A stretch of DNA of 26,463 bases from Endozoicomonadaceae bacterium (GCA_023146365.1 JAGLCE010000071.1:1-26463); one strand, 5' to 3'. Positions 16,401 to 26,255 are shown, counted from the first letter of the stretch. The notes: generated by a model from the sequence alone, not told the origin. A program made the numbers and translations.

Positions 16401-16524
16401 TACAGAACTTTGAACACCCTCGAGAATTACAGCCTACGAGCAGATGGTTCTCAAATCCATTCCAAGTGTGTCAGTTATTGTGGAAATCTAGGCTCTTGTA
16501 GCGTTAAATGAGTATTTTTTGTTT

Positions 16525-17244
16525 TCATCCGGTGGAACGCTTTCGTACAATTTGCGGGCTACGCCTAAAGAGAAATCCTACCGGCACGCTTAGCATATGC
16601 ACAAGGCGCGTAAAAGGAAAAATGAGAAATAATGTAAGCCCTAGAAAAATATGTGCTTTAAACACCCATTCTGCATTCATAATATAAGCGGCAGCATTTG
16701 GACGGAAAGTGACGATATGTTGTGCCCACTCGCCAAGCTCTACCATGCGTCCACCATCTGCATGACTCGCAGAGACGGGAATGGAGGTCAGTCCCAATAA
16801 AAGTTGAATCAGTAAAACAACCAGCACCGCTTTATCGGCAAAGCTACTGGTGGCGCTGACTCGTTCATCGGTAAGACGACGCCACAAAAGCATGACAAGA
16901 CCAATTAAACATAACGTTCCAAAAATACCGCCTGCTGTCATAGCAAGGGTTTGTTTAAGGGCTGCCGAAAGACCAAATACACCTTCATAGAGCCAATGAG
17001 GTGTTAAAAGACCCACAAAATGCCCCATCATCAGTGAAATAATACCTACATGAAAGAGCACGCTTGCCATGATAAAGTGTCGTTTCCTTAAGAATTGACT
17101 GGATTTTGCACGCCATGTGTATGGGTCACGATCTAAACGCAAAATAGAGCCTACAATACAGACAGTAAGGCAAATATACGGGTATAGTCCGAAGAAAAAT
17201 GAGTCTATTATGCTGGGAGCTGCAAGGGCTTGGGTAAGACTCAT
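16525..17244 (-). CDS. narI: Respiratory nitrate reductase gamma subunit (cytochrome b)
   Basis: Membrane cytochrome b of the NarGHI complex; it oxidises quinol and passes electrons through two haems to NarH. Five hydrophobic segments fit the family. The four haem-ligand histidines are present: H65 (VLFHVGI), H75 (MMGHFVG), H198 (FKAHIFLG) and H216 (RLVHMLSVP). I place the start at 17244, where ATG overlaps the narJ stop by 4 nt (ATGA), giving 239 residues (E. coli NarI 225) and the usual MSLTQALAAPSIIDSFFFGL start. An open frame extends 13 codons further upstream, inside narJ, but that extension is unlikely to be translated. It is the last gene of the operon; no intrinsic terminator is evident after it. 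A 77-bp part is duplicated at 12026-12102. Confidence 0.95.
   Translation of the reverse strand: MSLTQALAAPSIIDSFFFGLYPYICLTVCIVGSILRLDRDPYTWRAKSSQFLRKRHFIMASVLFHVGIISLMMGHFVGLLTPHWLYEGVFGLSAALKQTLAMTAGGIFGTLCLIGLVMLLWRRLTDERVSATSSFADKAVLVVLLIQLLLGLTSIPVSASHADGGRMVELGEWAQHIVTFRPNAAAYIMNAEWVFKAHIFLGLTLFLIFPFTRLVHMLSVPVGFLFRRSPQIVRKRSTG
16836..16912 (+). repeat. Source copy of the 77-bp direct repeat, within narI
   Basis: It matches 12026-12102 with one mismatch. On the minus strand it encodes conserved NarI residues around LTDERVSATSSFADK, so this is the original and the other is the copy. The two copies are in the same orientation, 4810 bp apart. Confidence 0.95.
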
Positions 17245-17909
17245 GATGAAACTCCTTTTTGGCAAGTGTTTGCATGAGGACATGCTGCGGAATTGGCGGC
17301 GCCATTAAAGGCAGGCTCTTCTTCCCACATTTTGTCGATCTCTTCTAAATTGGGCAAAGAGCCATCGGAAAGCTTAAGGGCATCTTGAACCTTCTTGCTA
17401 TTTGGTTTGAGTTTAGAAAGCTCCACAAGTGCCAGTAATACAATGGCGTAGGGAGTTTCACGCCTGTTTAAGCGTTGATGGATAACCTCTAACAAATCCA
17501 CAATTTCTTTAAGGCTTTCTTGGGCCGACTCTATAGATATAGCTGCCATGTATTCCAAAAATAGCGGTAAATAATCGGGCGTTTCGCCTGCCTTCATTTC
17601 AAGCCCTGCTTCGCTATAAACGCCTTTTAAGTCTGCCATAGCCTGTCCACGTGCGCTGTCATCTCCATGCACATGTTCAAATAAATGTAGAGAAAGTGAG
17701 GGGGTAGAATCAAAAAGTTCTACATATTTTATTTGTAAATCGAGCAAGCTCGTTTCTGAAATATGATCCACAAGATGTTTAACTTTTTGGCGTGTTTTTT
17801 TGTGCAATAACGTATCCTGTTCCAGCAATTGAAGCGCTTCTCGAACATCCCGTTGCATCGTTTTCGTTGGATACTGCAATAAAGCAGATAATAAATTATA
17901 AATTTTCAT
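17241..17909 (-). CDS. narJ: Nitrate reductase assembly chaperone (delta subunit)
   Basis: System-specific chaperone that binds the NarG N-terminus and allows molybdenum cofactor insertion before NarGH docks on NarI; it is not part of the final enzyme. 222 residues (E. coli 236). Family motifs are clear: YVELFDSTPSLSLHLFEHVH, GDDSARGQAMADL and ETPDYLPLFLEYM. The start overlaps the narH stop by 1 nt (TAATG) and the stop overlaps narI by 4 nt, suggesting translational coupling. The C-terminus has the Cys-containing CPHANTCQKG. Confidence 0.95.
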   Translation of the reverse strand: MKIYNLLSALLQYPTKTMQRDVREALQLLEQDTLLHKKTRQKVKHLVDHISETSLLDLQIKYVELFDSTPSLSLHLFEHVHGDDSARGQAMADLKGVYSEAGLEMKAGETPDYLPLFLEYMAAISIESAQESLKEIVDLLEVIHQRLNRRETPYAIVLLALVELSKLKPNSKKVQDALKLSDGSLPNLEEIDKMWEEEPAFNGAANSAACPHANTCQKGVSS

Positions 17910-19492
17910 TATATCATCTTCACCTTTATGCCTTTTTTAGCTTTAAGGGGCGTATAATGATCACGACTAAATATTTTATTGATATGCTGCCCAGGCTTGT
18001 TGGCTTCGAAAACATCTCCTGTATGATTTGAATGTCCAGAACACCCGTTACCAAAGGTAAATCCACAAGAGCCACGCTCTGTAAAGGCATCGAGACTATC
18101 TTCTTTATGTGCTGTTGGAATAACATATCGGTCTTCATACGTGGCTAATGCCATGATTTTATACATGTCGTCCATCTCAGCTTCAGTCATGCCTACGTCG
18201 TCTAACAGGGAGTTGTCCGCAACGCCATCAACGGTTTTACCACGCATATAGGCACGCATGGTAAGGAGGCGTTCTAACGCATGCGAAACAGGTGCTTCAT
18301 CACCAGCAGTTAATAAATTAGCAAGATACTGCACAGGAATTCGAAGAGACTTTACATCAGGAATACCATCTTTTTTCCATGGAATAGCGCCCATTTCTGC
18401 AGCAGATTTAATAGGGCTCAACGGCGGTATATACCAAACCATGGGTAAAGTACGAAATTCAGGGTGTAATGGAAACGCAATTTTCCAATCCACTGCCATT
18501 TTATAAACAGGAGATTGTTTTGCTGCCTCTAAAAAGTTATGAGGAATACCTTCCTCTTGAGCGGCTTTTATCACCTCTGGGTCGTGAGGGTCTAAAAATA
18601 TATTCAATTGAGATTGGTATAAATTTTTTTCATCTTCCTCGCTTGCAGCGGCTTCAATTTTATCGGCATCGTAAAGCAAAACACCAAGATAGCGAATACG
18701 CCCAACACATGTTTCAGAGCAAACGGTTGGCTCTCCTGCTTCAATACGAGGGTAGCAAAAAGTACATTTTTCAGATTTCCCACTCTGCCAATTGAAATAT
18801 ATTTTTTTGTAAGGGCAGCCCGATACACACATGCGCCAGCCTTTACACTGGTCTTGATCAATCAAAACAATACCATCTTCTTCACGCTTATAAATGGCTC
18901 CTGATGGGCAAGAGGCCACACATGCAGGGTTTAGGCAGTGTTCGCAAAGTCGTGGCAGATACATCATAAACGTTTTTTCAAACTGACCATAAATATCTTT
19001 TTCTATATCTTTAAAATTGTAATCTTCTTTCCGTTTGACAAACTCTGTACCTAAAATTTCTTCCCAGTTAGGCCCCCATTTTATTTTTTCCATTCGCTTA
19101 CCAGAAATTAAAGAACGCGGGCGTGCCGTAATGGCACTTTTGCTTTCTGGTGCATTATGGAGATGTTCATAATCAAAACTGAATGGCTCATAATAGTCAT
19201 CAATTTCTGGCATATGAGGATTCCCAAACAGATTTTTTAGAATGGTTAAAGGGCCCCCTTGTGACAGCCTAAGCTTGCCTGATTTTGTGAGCTTCCAGCC
19301 TCCTTTTAATTTGTCTTGATCTTCCCAGTTTTTCGGATAACCAATACCAGGTTTTGTTTCTACGTTGTTAAACCAAGCGTATTCCATACCTTCCCGTGAG
19401 GTCCACACTTGTTTACAGGTCACAGAGCATGTATGACAGCCAATGCATTTATCGAGATTTAGAACCATTCCCACTTGAGCGCGAACTTTCAT
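17909..19492 (-). CDS. narH: Respiratory nitrate reductase beta subunit (Fe-S)
   Basis: Electron-transfer subunit linking NarI haems to the NarG active site, on the cytoplasmic side of the membrane. 527 residues (E. coli 512). Four cluster motifs are complete: C16, C19, C22, C26 (CIGCHTCSVTC); C183, C186, C191, C195 (CEHCLNPACVASCP); C216, C222, C226 with Trp219 in the position that makes this a [3Fe-4S] cluster (CKGWRMCVSGCP); and C243, C246, C258, C262. It starts in a 1-nt overlap with the narG stop (TAATG) and ends in a 1-nt overlap with narJ. The C-terminal part (GFTFGNGCSGHSNHTGD) is typical of the family. Confidence 0.97.
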   Translation of the reverse strand: MKVRAQVGMVLNLDKCIGCHTCSVTCKQVWTSREGMEYAWFNNVETKPGIGYPKNWEDQDKLKGGWKLTKSGKLRLSQGGPLTILKNLFGNPHMPEIDDYYEPFSFDYEHLHNAPESKSAITARPRSLISGKRMEKIKWGPNWEEILGTEFVKRKEDYNFKDIEKDIYGQFEKTFMMYLPRLCEHCLNPACVASCPSGAIYKREEDGIVLIDQDQCKGWRMCVSGCPYKKIYFNWQSGKSEKCTFCYPRIEAGEPTVCSETCVGRIRYLGVLLYDADKIEAAASEEDEKNLYQSQLNIFLDPHDPEVIKAAQEEGIPHNFLEAAKQSPVYKMAVDWKIAFPLHPEFRTLPMVWYIPPLSPIKSAAEMGAIPWKKDGIPDVKSLRIPVQYLANLLTAGDEAPVSHALERLLTMRAYMRGKTVDGVADNSLLDDVGMTEAEMDDMYKIMALATYEDRYVIPTAHKEDSLDAFTERGSCGFTFGNGCSGHSNHTGDVFEANKPGQHINKIFSRDHYTPLKAKKGIKVKMI

Positions 19493-22400
19493 TATGCAGA
19501 CTCCCTTTCTTTTTTATTCAGCGGCTGATCCATCCAGTCCACATCTTTATCTTCCATTTTACGAATAATTACAAACTCATCACGATTAGATCCCACTGTA
19601 CCGTAATAGTTAAAGCCCCAAGAAAGCTGCGCATAGCCGCCAATCATATGTGTCGGTTTGAGTGTTGCACGGGTGACAGAATTATGGATACCGCCACGTG
19701 TTCCCGTGATTTTGCTCCCTGGAACATTGACGATTTTTTCTTGAGCGTGGTACATCATGACCATACCTTCAGGCACTCGCTGACTCACCACGGCACGGGC
19801 AACCAGAGCGCCATTACTGTTAAAGGCTTCTATCCAATCGTTATCCTCAACACCTACTTTTTGAGCATCAATTTCACTCAGCCAAACAATAGGTCCTCCA
19901 CGAGATAGGGTCAACATGAGCAGATTATCCGTGTATGTGCTGTGAATTCCCCATTTTTGGTGTGGTGTAATAAAGTTAAGGCTAATCGATGGTTTTTCCT
20001 TACCGTATTTTTTCAAAAGTGGCTCCACAGAACCTAAATCTACAGGCGGTTTATAGGTGACAAAACCTTCGCCAAAATCACGGAGCCATTTATGATCCTG
20101 ATAAAAGTGTTGCCTCCCCGTAAGGGTTCTCCATGGAATAAACTCATGTACATTGGTATAATTGGATGTGTAGGAAACATGTTCATCTTCTAAACCACTC
20201 CACGTGGGGGAAGAGATTATTTTTCGGGGTTGAGCCTGAATATCCCTAAAACGAATTTTTTCATCTTCTTTAGGTTTTGCAAGGTGTGTATGGTCTATAC
20301 CTGTTACTTTAGAAAGGGATTCCCAAGCTTTCACTGCAACTTGTCCATTGGTTTCAGGAGCAAGACTCAATACCGTGTCGCACGCTTGGATATCTGTTTC
20401 CATTTTGGCACGGGTACCTAAATCATCCGTTATCGTACCATGCAGATCTTTAAGCATGCCAATTTCATTTTTCGTATCCCATGCAATGCCTTTACCGCCA
20501 TTACCCATTTTTTCCATCAAGGGACCAATTGAGGTAAAGCGCTTATAGACATTCGGATAATCACGCTCAACCACCATAATATTAGGCATAGTCAATCCTG
20601 GAATCGGATCACATTCGCCTTTTTTCCATTCACTGACGCCGGTGGCTTGAGCAATTTCACCTGGGGTGTCATGCAAAATAGGTACAAGGGCGATATCTTT
20701 TTCTACGCCTAATTCACCGTCTGCCAATTCGGAAAAACGCTTAGCTAAACCCTTGTAAATATCCCAGTCCGAACGGCTTTCCCACACAGGATCAACCGCT
20801 TTGGAAAGCGGGTGAATAAATGGATGCATATCTGACGTATTTAAATCATTTTTTTCGTACCAACTGGCTGTTGGGAGAACAATATCTGAGTAAAGTGCCG
20901 TGGTCGACATTCTAAAGTCTAAGGTGATTAACAAATCAAGCTTACCTTTTGGCGCATTGTCATGCCATACAATCTCTTTATTGCGATTACCACCTTCCTT
21001 GCCAAGATCTTTTCCTTGCACGCCATGTTCAGTACCCAATAAATGTTTAAGGAAGTATTCATGGCCTTTGCCGGATGATCCAAGCAAATTAGATCGCCAC
21101 ACAAACATATTTCGAGGCCAGTTTTTGGGGTTATCAGGGTCTTGGCAACTCATTTTAAGCTCGCCTGATTTAAGCTGGCTCACCACATAATCAATGGGAT
21201 CTGTTTCGCCTGCTTGTTTAACTAGTTGTAGGGGATTTGTTTCTAATTGCGGTGCAGATGGCAGCCATCCCATTTGTTCCGCACGAATGTTGCAATCGAT
21301 TAATGATCCTTCCCAATCTTTTGGATTGGCTAAAGGAGAGACCAGCTCCGATGTTTTTAAATGTTCGTAGCGCCATTGATCGGTATGGGCGTAAAAAAAC
21401 GATGTACTGTTCATTTGACGTGGAGGTCGCGCCCAATCCAATCCAAAAGCAATGGGTAGCCAGCCTGTTTGTGGGCGCAATTTTTCTTGTCCCACATAAT
21501 GAGCCCAACCACCACCACTTTGACCACAACATCCACATAGCATCAGCATATTGATAAGACCACGGTAATTCATATCCATATGGTACCAGTGGTTCATAGC
21601 CGCTCCCACAATCACCATAGAGCGCCCTTTTGTTTTTGCTGCATTATCAGCAAAACCACGGGCAACATGAATAATTTGATCGCGAGGAACGCCTGTGATT
21701 TGTTCTTGCCAAGCCGGTGTAAAGGGCTTGTTGTCATCATAGTTTTTCGCAACCCAATCACCACCCAGACCACGATCTACCCCGTAATGGGCAACCAGTA
21801 AATCAAAAACTGTTGAAACGTACATATCACCTTCTTTGGTTTTAAGAAGGCGTACAGGCACTTTTTGCTGAAGAACATCTTGTTGTACATTGTTCTGAAA
21901 ATGCTCATGCTTCACCCCACCAAAATAAGGAAAGCTAACGTCAACAATATCATCATGGGTATCAATGTTCGTTAATTGGAGTTTAAGGTCAGCATCAGAT
22001 TTTGCATCTTTTGGTTCTAGGTTCCAGCGCCCTTCTTCTCCCCAGCGAAAACCGATACTTCCTTTTGGTGCCACAATGTTGCCAGAGTTTTCATCAAAAC
22101 AGAGCGTTTTCCATTCAGGATTGTTATTTTCGCCTACGTTTTCAGCCAAGTCGCTCGCTCTTAAAAAACGGTCGGGTACAAGATTATCCCCTTGTTTTTT
22201 CAAGCAAACCAAGTGCGGTAGATCGGTATAAAGGCGAGCATACCCTTCAAAGTAATCTGTTTGATTATCAATATAAAACTCTTTAAGCATTACATGGCCC
22301 ATGGCCATGGCAAGGGCGGCATCTGTCCCTTGTTTTGGGGCGAGCCAAATATCTGCAAATTTGCTTGCCTCACTATAATCAGGCGTAATCGTAACCGTTT

Positions 22401-23226
22401 GCGCGCCTTTATAGCGGACTTCTGTCATAAAATGTGCATCAGGTGTCCGTGTTTGAGGTACGTTAGATCCCCACATAATGAGGTAGTTTGAGTTATACCA
22501 ATCAGCACTTTCTGGTACGTCTGTTTGCTCACCCCATGTTTGCGGTGATGATGGAGGCAGGTCGCAATACCAATCATAAAAACTCAGAGATACACCGCCA
22601 ATAAGGGAGAGATAGCGACTCCCTGCAGCATAAGAGAGCATGGACATGGCGGGAATCGGAGAAAATCCTACAACACGATCCGGTCCGTATTCTTTAATGG
22701 TGTAAATATTAGCGGCGACAATAATATCATTCACTTCGTCCCATGTACTGCGCACAAAACCGCCATGCCCTCGAATTTCTTGTATGGATTTGCGTAATTT
22801 TTCATTGTTCTGGATATTCGACCATGCTTTTACGGGAGTTAAATCTTTTTCCATCTCATCACGCCACGCTTGAATTAAACGTCCACGCACAAGAGGGAAC
22901 TTCACACGATTTGCACTATATAAATACCATGAGTAACTGGCACCACGGGCACAACCACGAGGTTCATGATTGGGTAAATCGGGACGGGTTTGAGGGTAGT
23001 CTGTTTGCTGAGTTTCCCACGTGACTATGCCGTTTTTAACGTAAATTTTCCAACTGCATGAGCCTGTACAATTTACGCCATGTGTCGAGCGTACGATTTT
23101 ATCGTGTTGCCAACGTCCACGATAGGCATCTTCCCAGCGGCGGTTTTCATCAGTGGTAACGCCATGACCATTTGAAAACGTCTCTTTTTGTTTGAAAAAT
23201 CGTCCTTTGTTTAAAAAGTAACCCAT
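19492..23226 (-). CDS. narG: Respiratory nitrate reductase alpha subunit (Mo-bisMGD)
   Basis: Catalytic subunit; it reduces nitrate to nitrite at a molybdenum bis-MGD centre in the cytoplasm. 1244 residues, against 1247 in E. coli, with very high similarity throughout. The FS0 cluster ligands are H49, C53, C57 and C92 (STHGVNCTGSCSWK, PRGCARG). The Mo-ligand Asp is D222 in DWYCDLPP. Other family blocks are WGSNVPQTRTPDAHF, MIGGYAQLSWGFNYYGTVGS and GGGWAHYVGQEKLRPQTGW. The N-terminus carries the RR-less Tat-vestige-type start normal for NarG (FFKQKETFSNGHG). AAGG lies upstream of the ATG at 23226, 50 bp after narK2. No disruptions seen. Confidence 0.98.
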   Translation of the reverse strand: MGYFLNKGRFFKQKETFSNGHGVTTDENRRWEDAYRGRWQHDKIVRSTHGVNCTGSCSWKIYVKNGIVTWETQQTDYPQTRPDLPNHEPRGCARGASYSWYLYSANRVKFPLVRGRLIQAWRDEMEKDLTPVKAWSNIQNNEKLRKSIQEIRGHGGFVRSTWDEVNDIIVAANIYTIKEYGPDRVVGFSPIPAMSMLSYAAGSRYLSLIGGVSLSFYDWYCDLPPSSPQTWGEQTDVPESADWYNSNYLIMWGSNVPQTRTPDAHFMTEVRYKGAQTVTITPDYSEASKFADIWLAPKQGTDAALAMAMGHVMLKEFYIDNQTDYFEGYARLYTDLPHLVCLKKQGDNLVPDRFLRASDLAENVGENNNPEWKTLCFDENSGNIVAPKGSIGFRWGEEGRWNLEPKDAKSDADLKLQLTNIDTHDDIVDVSFPYFGGVKHEHFQNNVQQDVLQQKVPVRLLKTKEGDMYVSTVFDLLVAHYGVDRGLGGDWVAKNYDDNKPFTPAWQEQITGVPRDQIIHVARGFADNAAKTKGRSMVIVGAAMNHWYHMDMNYRGLINMLMLCGCCGQSGGGWAHYVGQEKLRPQTGWLPIAFGLDWARPPRQMNSTSFFYAHTDQWRYEHLKTSELVSPLANPKDWEGSLIDCNIRAEQMGWLPSAPQLETNPLQLVKQAGETDPIDYVVSQLKSGELKMSCQDPDNPKNWPRNMFVWRSNLLGSSGKGHEYFLKHLLGTEHGVQGKDLGKEGGNRNKEIVWHDNAPKGKLDLLITLDFRMSTTALYSDIVLPTASWYEKNDLNTSDMHPFIHPLSKAVDPVWESRSDWDIYKGLAKRFSELADGELGVEKDIALVPILHDTPGEIAQATGVSEWKKGECDPIPGLTMPNIMVVERDYPNVYKRFTSIGPLMEKMGNGGKGIAWDTKNEIGMLKDLHGTITDDLGTRAKMETDIQACDTVLSLAPETNGQVAVKAWESLSKVTGIDHTHLAKPKEDEKIRFRDIQAQPRKIISSPTWSGLEDEHVSYTSNYTNVHEFIPWRTLTGRQHFYQDHKWLRDFGEGFVTYKPPVDLGSVEPLLKKYGKEKPSISLNFITPHQKWGIHSTYTDNLLMLTLSRGGPIVWLSEIDAQKVGVEDNDWIEAFNSNGALVARAVVSQRVPEGMVMMYHAQEKIVNVPGSKITGTRGGIHNSVTRATLKPTHMIGGYAQLSWGFNYYGTVGSNRDEFVIIRKMEDKDVDWMDQPLNKKERESA

Positions 23227-23276
23227 TTTATTTACCTTTTTTAATTTGTATCTTTTTTTTGTCTATTTAAATACGT

Positions 23277-24896
23277 TTATGGATTATGATGCTCCACGCC
23301 TTTACGCAGGTAAAACCACCAGTTAATTATCAAGCAAATCCCATAAAAAACAGCAAATCCGTATAAAGCAATTTCTGGCGTTGTCAGTTTAATTTGCTCG
23401 CCGAGTACTTTAGGAATAATAAAAGCACCATAAGCGGCAACAGCAGATGTCCAGCCTAGCACAGGCCCTGCTTGTTCCTTGTTAAATACCATAGCAATGG
23501 TACGGAACGTAGAGCCATTGCCAATACCTGTTGCTGTAAATAAAACAAGAAACAGCACAAAGAATGGCACGAAAAACTGCTCAGGCGTCGCTGATTGATA
23601 CGCTAACTGCATGTAATATGCAACACCAAGGGCGCTGACAATCATCACGACCGAAACAATTTGTGTCACAAATGCGCCACCCACTTTATCAGATATCCAG
23701 CCTCCTACAGGACGAATAAGCGCACCAATAAAAGGCCCCATCCATGCGTACATAAGGGCACTGGGACCGTTAGAATTAACAATGTCATGCATCATCTCGC
23801 CATCAGAACCAGTCACATGGGTAAAGCCAAAAATAACTTTAATGGCTAAAGGGAAAGCAGCAGAAAATCCAATAAATGAGCCAAACGTCATGGTGTAAAT
23901 CACCGTCATGGCCCATGTGTGTTTATTGTTAAATATTTTGTATTGATGTTTTAGATTTTCTTTTGCATCGCCTTGCAAAATAAATCTTAAAAGAAACACT
24001 GTTGCTCCAATCACGAGAGGAAGAATAATCCATTTGCTGATTTCAGTACCTGCACCGTTTGCGGCAGCAGGTAGCATAAAGTATAACCCTATGGCTGCCG
24101 TAAAAAAGCCCGCTAAAAGCATAATGCTTATCAGGCTAAAGGATTTAAATGCATTGCCAATATTAGGAGAAACATGCTTGGCTTTAATGTTATTCATGCC
24201 AAACCATGCGGCAATAACAAGAGGAGCTAACAGGACAAGCCAAATAAATCCTGCATTATGAATCCATGTTTCTGACCCGGCAGGGATTTTGCCAATGAGT
24301 GTTCCGCTTGTGTTTTGCAGAACCATAGACTCTCCGCCAAAGATGCCAAACGTCATCACAAGAGGCACGAGAATCTGCATGGTTGTGACACCAAAATTAC
24401 CAAGCCCTGCATTCAGTCCTAAAGCCAAACCTTGTTTCTTTTTAGGAAAGAAAAAACTGATATTTGACATGGAAGAGGCAAAGTTTCCCCCTCCGAAACC
24501 AGAAAGAAGCGCTAAGATCTGAAAGACCCACAGCGGTGTATTTGGATCCCGCAAAGCTATTCCTGAGCCAATAGCAGGTAAAATCAACAAAGCCGTTGTA
24601 AAGAAAATGGTATTTCGTCCGCCTGAAATCCTAATAAAAAAGGTGCTAGGAATACGCAGAGTCGCACCACTTAGTCCTGCAATCGCCATCAGTGAAAAAA
24701 GCGAGCCCTTTTCAAATGGAAAACCAAGATTAAGCATTTGAACGGTGATGATCCCCCAGTAAAGCCACACAGCAAAGCCACATAATAGGCAAGGAATCGA
24801 TATCCATAAGTTACGAGTGGCAATGCTTTTTCCATCGGAGCTCCATTGAGATTCATCTTCTGGATTCCAATTTTCAAGATTTTTATCAAGTGACAT
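23277..24896 (-). CDS. narK2: Nitrate/nitrite transporter, NarK2 type (MFS, NNP family), with insertion
   Basis: Inner-membrane major facilitator that exchanges nitrate and nitrite. NNP signatures are present: GFGGGNFASSMSNISFFFPK (about 133-152) and GIGNGSTFRTIAMVF. The two substrate-binding arginines are R81 (ATLRIPS) and R395 (ALIRPVGGW). The N-terminus (EDESQW, ATRNLWISIPCLL) and TFGSFIGFSAAFPL match E. coli NarK. At 539 residues it is longer than E. coli NarK (463), largely because of about 70 extra residues (roughly 240-320) between WFGMN and the HTWAMTVIYTMTFG segment; this insertion holds two hydrophobic stretches, so 14 rather than 12 membrane helices are likely. The SD TAAGGA overlaps the narK1 stop; spacing to narK1 is 13 bp. 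Confidence 0.92.
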   Translation of the reverse strand: MSLDKNLENWNPEDESQWSSDGKSIATRNLWISIPCLLCGFAVWLYWGIITVQMLNLGFPFEKGSLFSLMAIAGLSGATLRIPSTFFIRISGGRNTIFFTTALLILPAIGSGIALRDPNTPLWVFQILALLSGFGGGNFASSMSNISFFFPKKKQGLALGLNAGLGNFGVTTMQILVPLVMTFGIFGGESMVLQNTSGTLIGKIPAGSETWIHNAGFIWLVLLAPLVIAAWFGMNNIKAKHVSPNIGNAFKSFSLISIMLLAGFFTAAIGLYFMLPAAANGAGTEISKWIILPLVIGATVFLLRFILQGDAKENLKHQYKIFNNKHTWAMTVIYTMTFGSFIGFSAAFPLAIKVIFGFTHVTGSDGEMMHDIVNSNGPSALMYAWMGPFIGALIRPVGGWISDKVGGAFVTQIVSVVMIVSALGVAYYMQLAYQSATPEQFFVPFFVLFLVLFTATGIGNGSTFRTIAMVFNKEQAGPVLGWTSAVAAYGAFIIPKVLGEQIKLTTPEIALYGFAVFYGICLIINWWFYLRKGVEHHNP

Positions 24897-24909
24897 TATT
24901 TATGTATCC

Positions 24910-26223
24910 TTACTTGGATAGTTTCGGGTTTATTTCGTCAAGTTCAGGCAAATAACGAGCCGTTCCATTTTGTGGATTTTTACGAGATTCCATTGCAGTA
25001 ATAGCAATGTGCATCCATATGGTTGCAATCGCTGTCAGTAGAAAAAGCAACATGAAGCAACTCGTCCAAATGCCAATCCAGTCGTTCATAACACCAAAGG
25101 CAATAGGCAAACAAAAACCTCCCAAGCCTCCGATAAGGCCAACCATACCACCAACAGAACCAACATGCTCAGGGTAATAAACAGGAATATGTTTGTACAC
25201 AGCCGCTTTTCCTAATGACATAAAAAATCCCAGTATGACAGTAAGACAAACAAAAATTTCTAAAGGAATCTCTAGGGAAAAGGTAATAGGGCCTTTAATG
25301 CCTTGCACAACGTAATCAGTCATAGGGTAAGATAAGAAAAACAGGCAAACTAAAGACATTGAAAACGTCCAGTACATAACCGAACGCGCACCAAATCTAT
25401 CAGAAAGGTATCCACCCAATGCACGAAAAATGCTTCCCGGTAAAGCGTAGGCTGCTGTGAGCATGCCCGCTGTGGTGATTGACAGATCATAAGTACCCAC
25501 ATAGTAACGTGGAAGCCATAAAGCAAGGGAAACAAAAGCACCAAAAACAAAGAAGTAGTACATTGAAAAACGCCACACTTGAATGTTTTTCAAAGGCTGC
25601 ATTTGCTCTAAAATACCACGAGGTTTTTCACCTTTTTCACGCCGTTCAACTAAATGAGGATCGTCTTTTGTAAAAAGAAAGAATAACACTGCTGTAATCG
25701 CTAAAATAACAGCGTAAACTTGTGCCGCTTGTTGCCAACCCAAGGCAACTACTAAAAATGGTGCGCCAAAATTGGTAATGGCAGCCCCAGCATTGCCCAT
25801 ACCAAAAATACCAAGTGCAGTACCTTGGCTTTTTTGATCATGTGTGTACCACTGAGCAACATAAGCAATACCTACAGCAAAAGAGCCACCCGCTAAACCA
25901 ACCCCTAACGCCGCAACAAGCAAGAGGAGATAGCTATTTGCCATGGGCAATAAAAATGTAGAAAAAGCTGAAGCAAGCATTGTAAGAGAAAAGACGAGAC
26001 GACCGCCGTATTGGTCTGTCCAAATACCTAAAAGCAATCGACTCAATGAACCCGTTAACACTGGCGTTGCAACAAGAATGCCAAACTGTGTATCTGATAA
26101 ATTTAATTCTGTTCTTATTTGAAGGCCGATAATGGCAAAAATTGTCCACACAGCAAAACAAATGGTGAACGCAAGGGTGCTTATGGTGAGTGCACGCACT
26201 TGGTCAGATGATACTATTTTCAT
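24910..26223 (-). CDS. narK1: Nitrate transporter, NarK1 type (MFS, NNP family)
   Basis: Inner-membrane permease of the NarK1 group, taken in characterised members to be a nitrate/proton symporter that starts nitrate uptake. 437 residues, about 12 hydrophobic segments. NNP features are AGGSFAVGIAYVAQWY (about 111-126) and GKAAVYKHIPVYYPEHVGSV. The substrate-binding arginines are R62 (LSRLLLGIWTD) and R267 (FRALGGYLSDR). It is first in the operon, followed 13 bp later by the NarK2-type gene; order and gene content match narK1K2GHJI of Pseudomonas. The ribosome binding site is weak (AAGAGAAATTAAG). A perfect FNR site lies about 60 bp upstream. Confidence 0.92.
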   Translation of the reverse strand: MKIVSSDQVRALTISTLAFTICFAVWTIFAIIGLQIRTELNLSDTQFGILVATPVLTGSLSRLLLGIWTDQYGGRLVFSLTMLASAFSTFLLPMANSYLLLLVAALGVGLAGGSFAVGIAYVAQWYTHDQKSQGTALGIFGMGNAGAAITNFGAPFLVVALGWQQAAQVYAVILAITAVLFFLFTKDDPHLVERREKGEKPRGILEQMQPLKNIQVWRFSMYYFFVFGAFVSLALWLPRYYVGTYDLSITTAGMLTAAYALPGSIFRALGGYLSDRFGARSVMYWTFSMSLVCLFFLSYPMTDYVVQGIKGPITFSLEIPLEIFVCLTVILGFFMSLGKAAVYKHIPVYYPEHVGSVGGMVGLIGGLGGFCLPIAFGVMNDWIGIWTSCFMLLFLLTAIATIWMHIAITAMESRKNPQNGTARYLPELDEINPKLSK

Positions 26224-26255
26224 TGTGACTTAATTTCTCTTGTTGATTTTGTAGC

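Noticed and set aside
16401..16524. Intrinsic terminator after narI
   Set aside because: I found no stable GC-rich hairpin followed by a T run on the relevant strand.
17245..17283. 13-codon N-terminal extension of NarI
   Set aside because: It lies wholly within narJ; the ATGA overlap start at 17244 is the usual arrangement and gives the normal NarI N-terminus.
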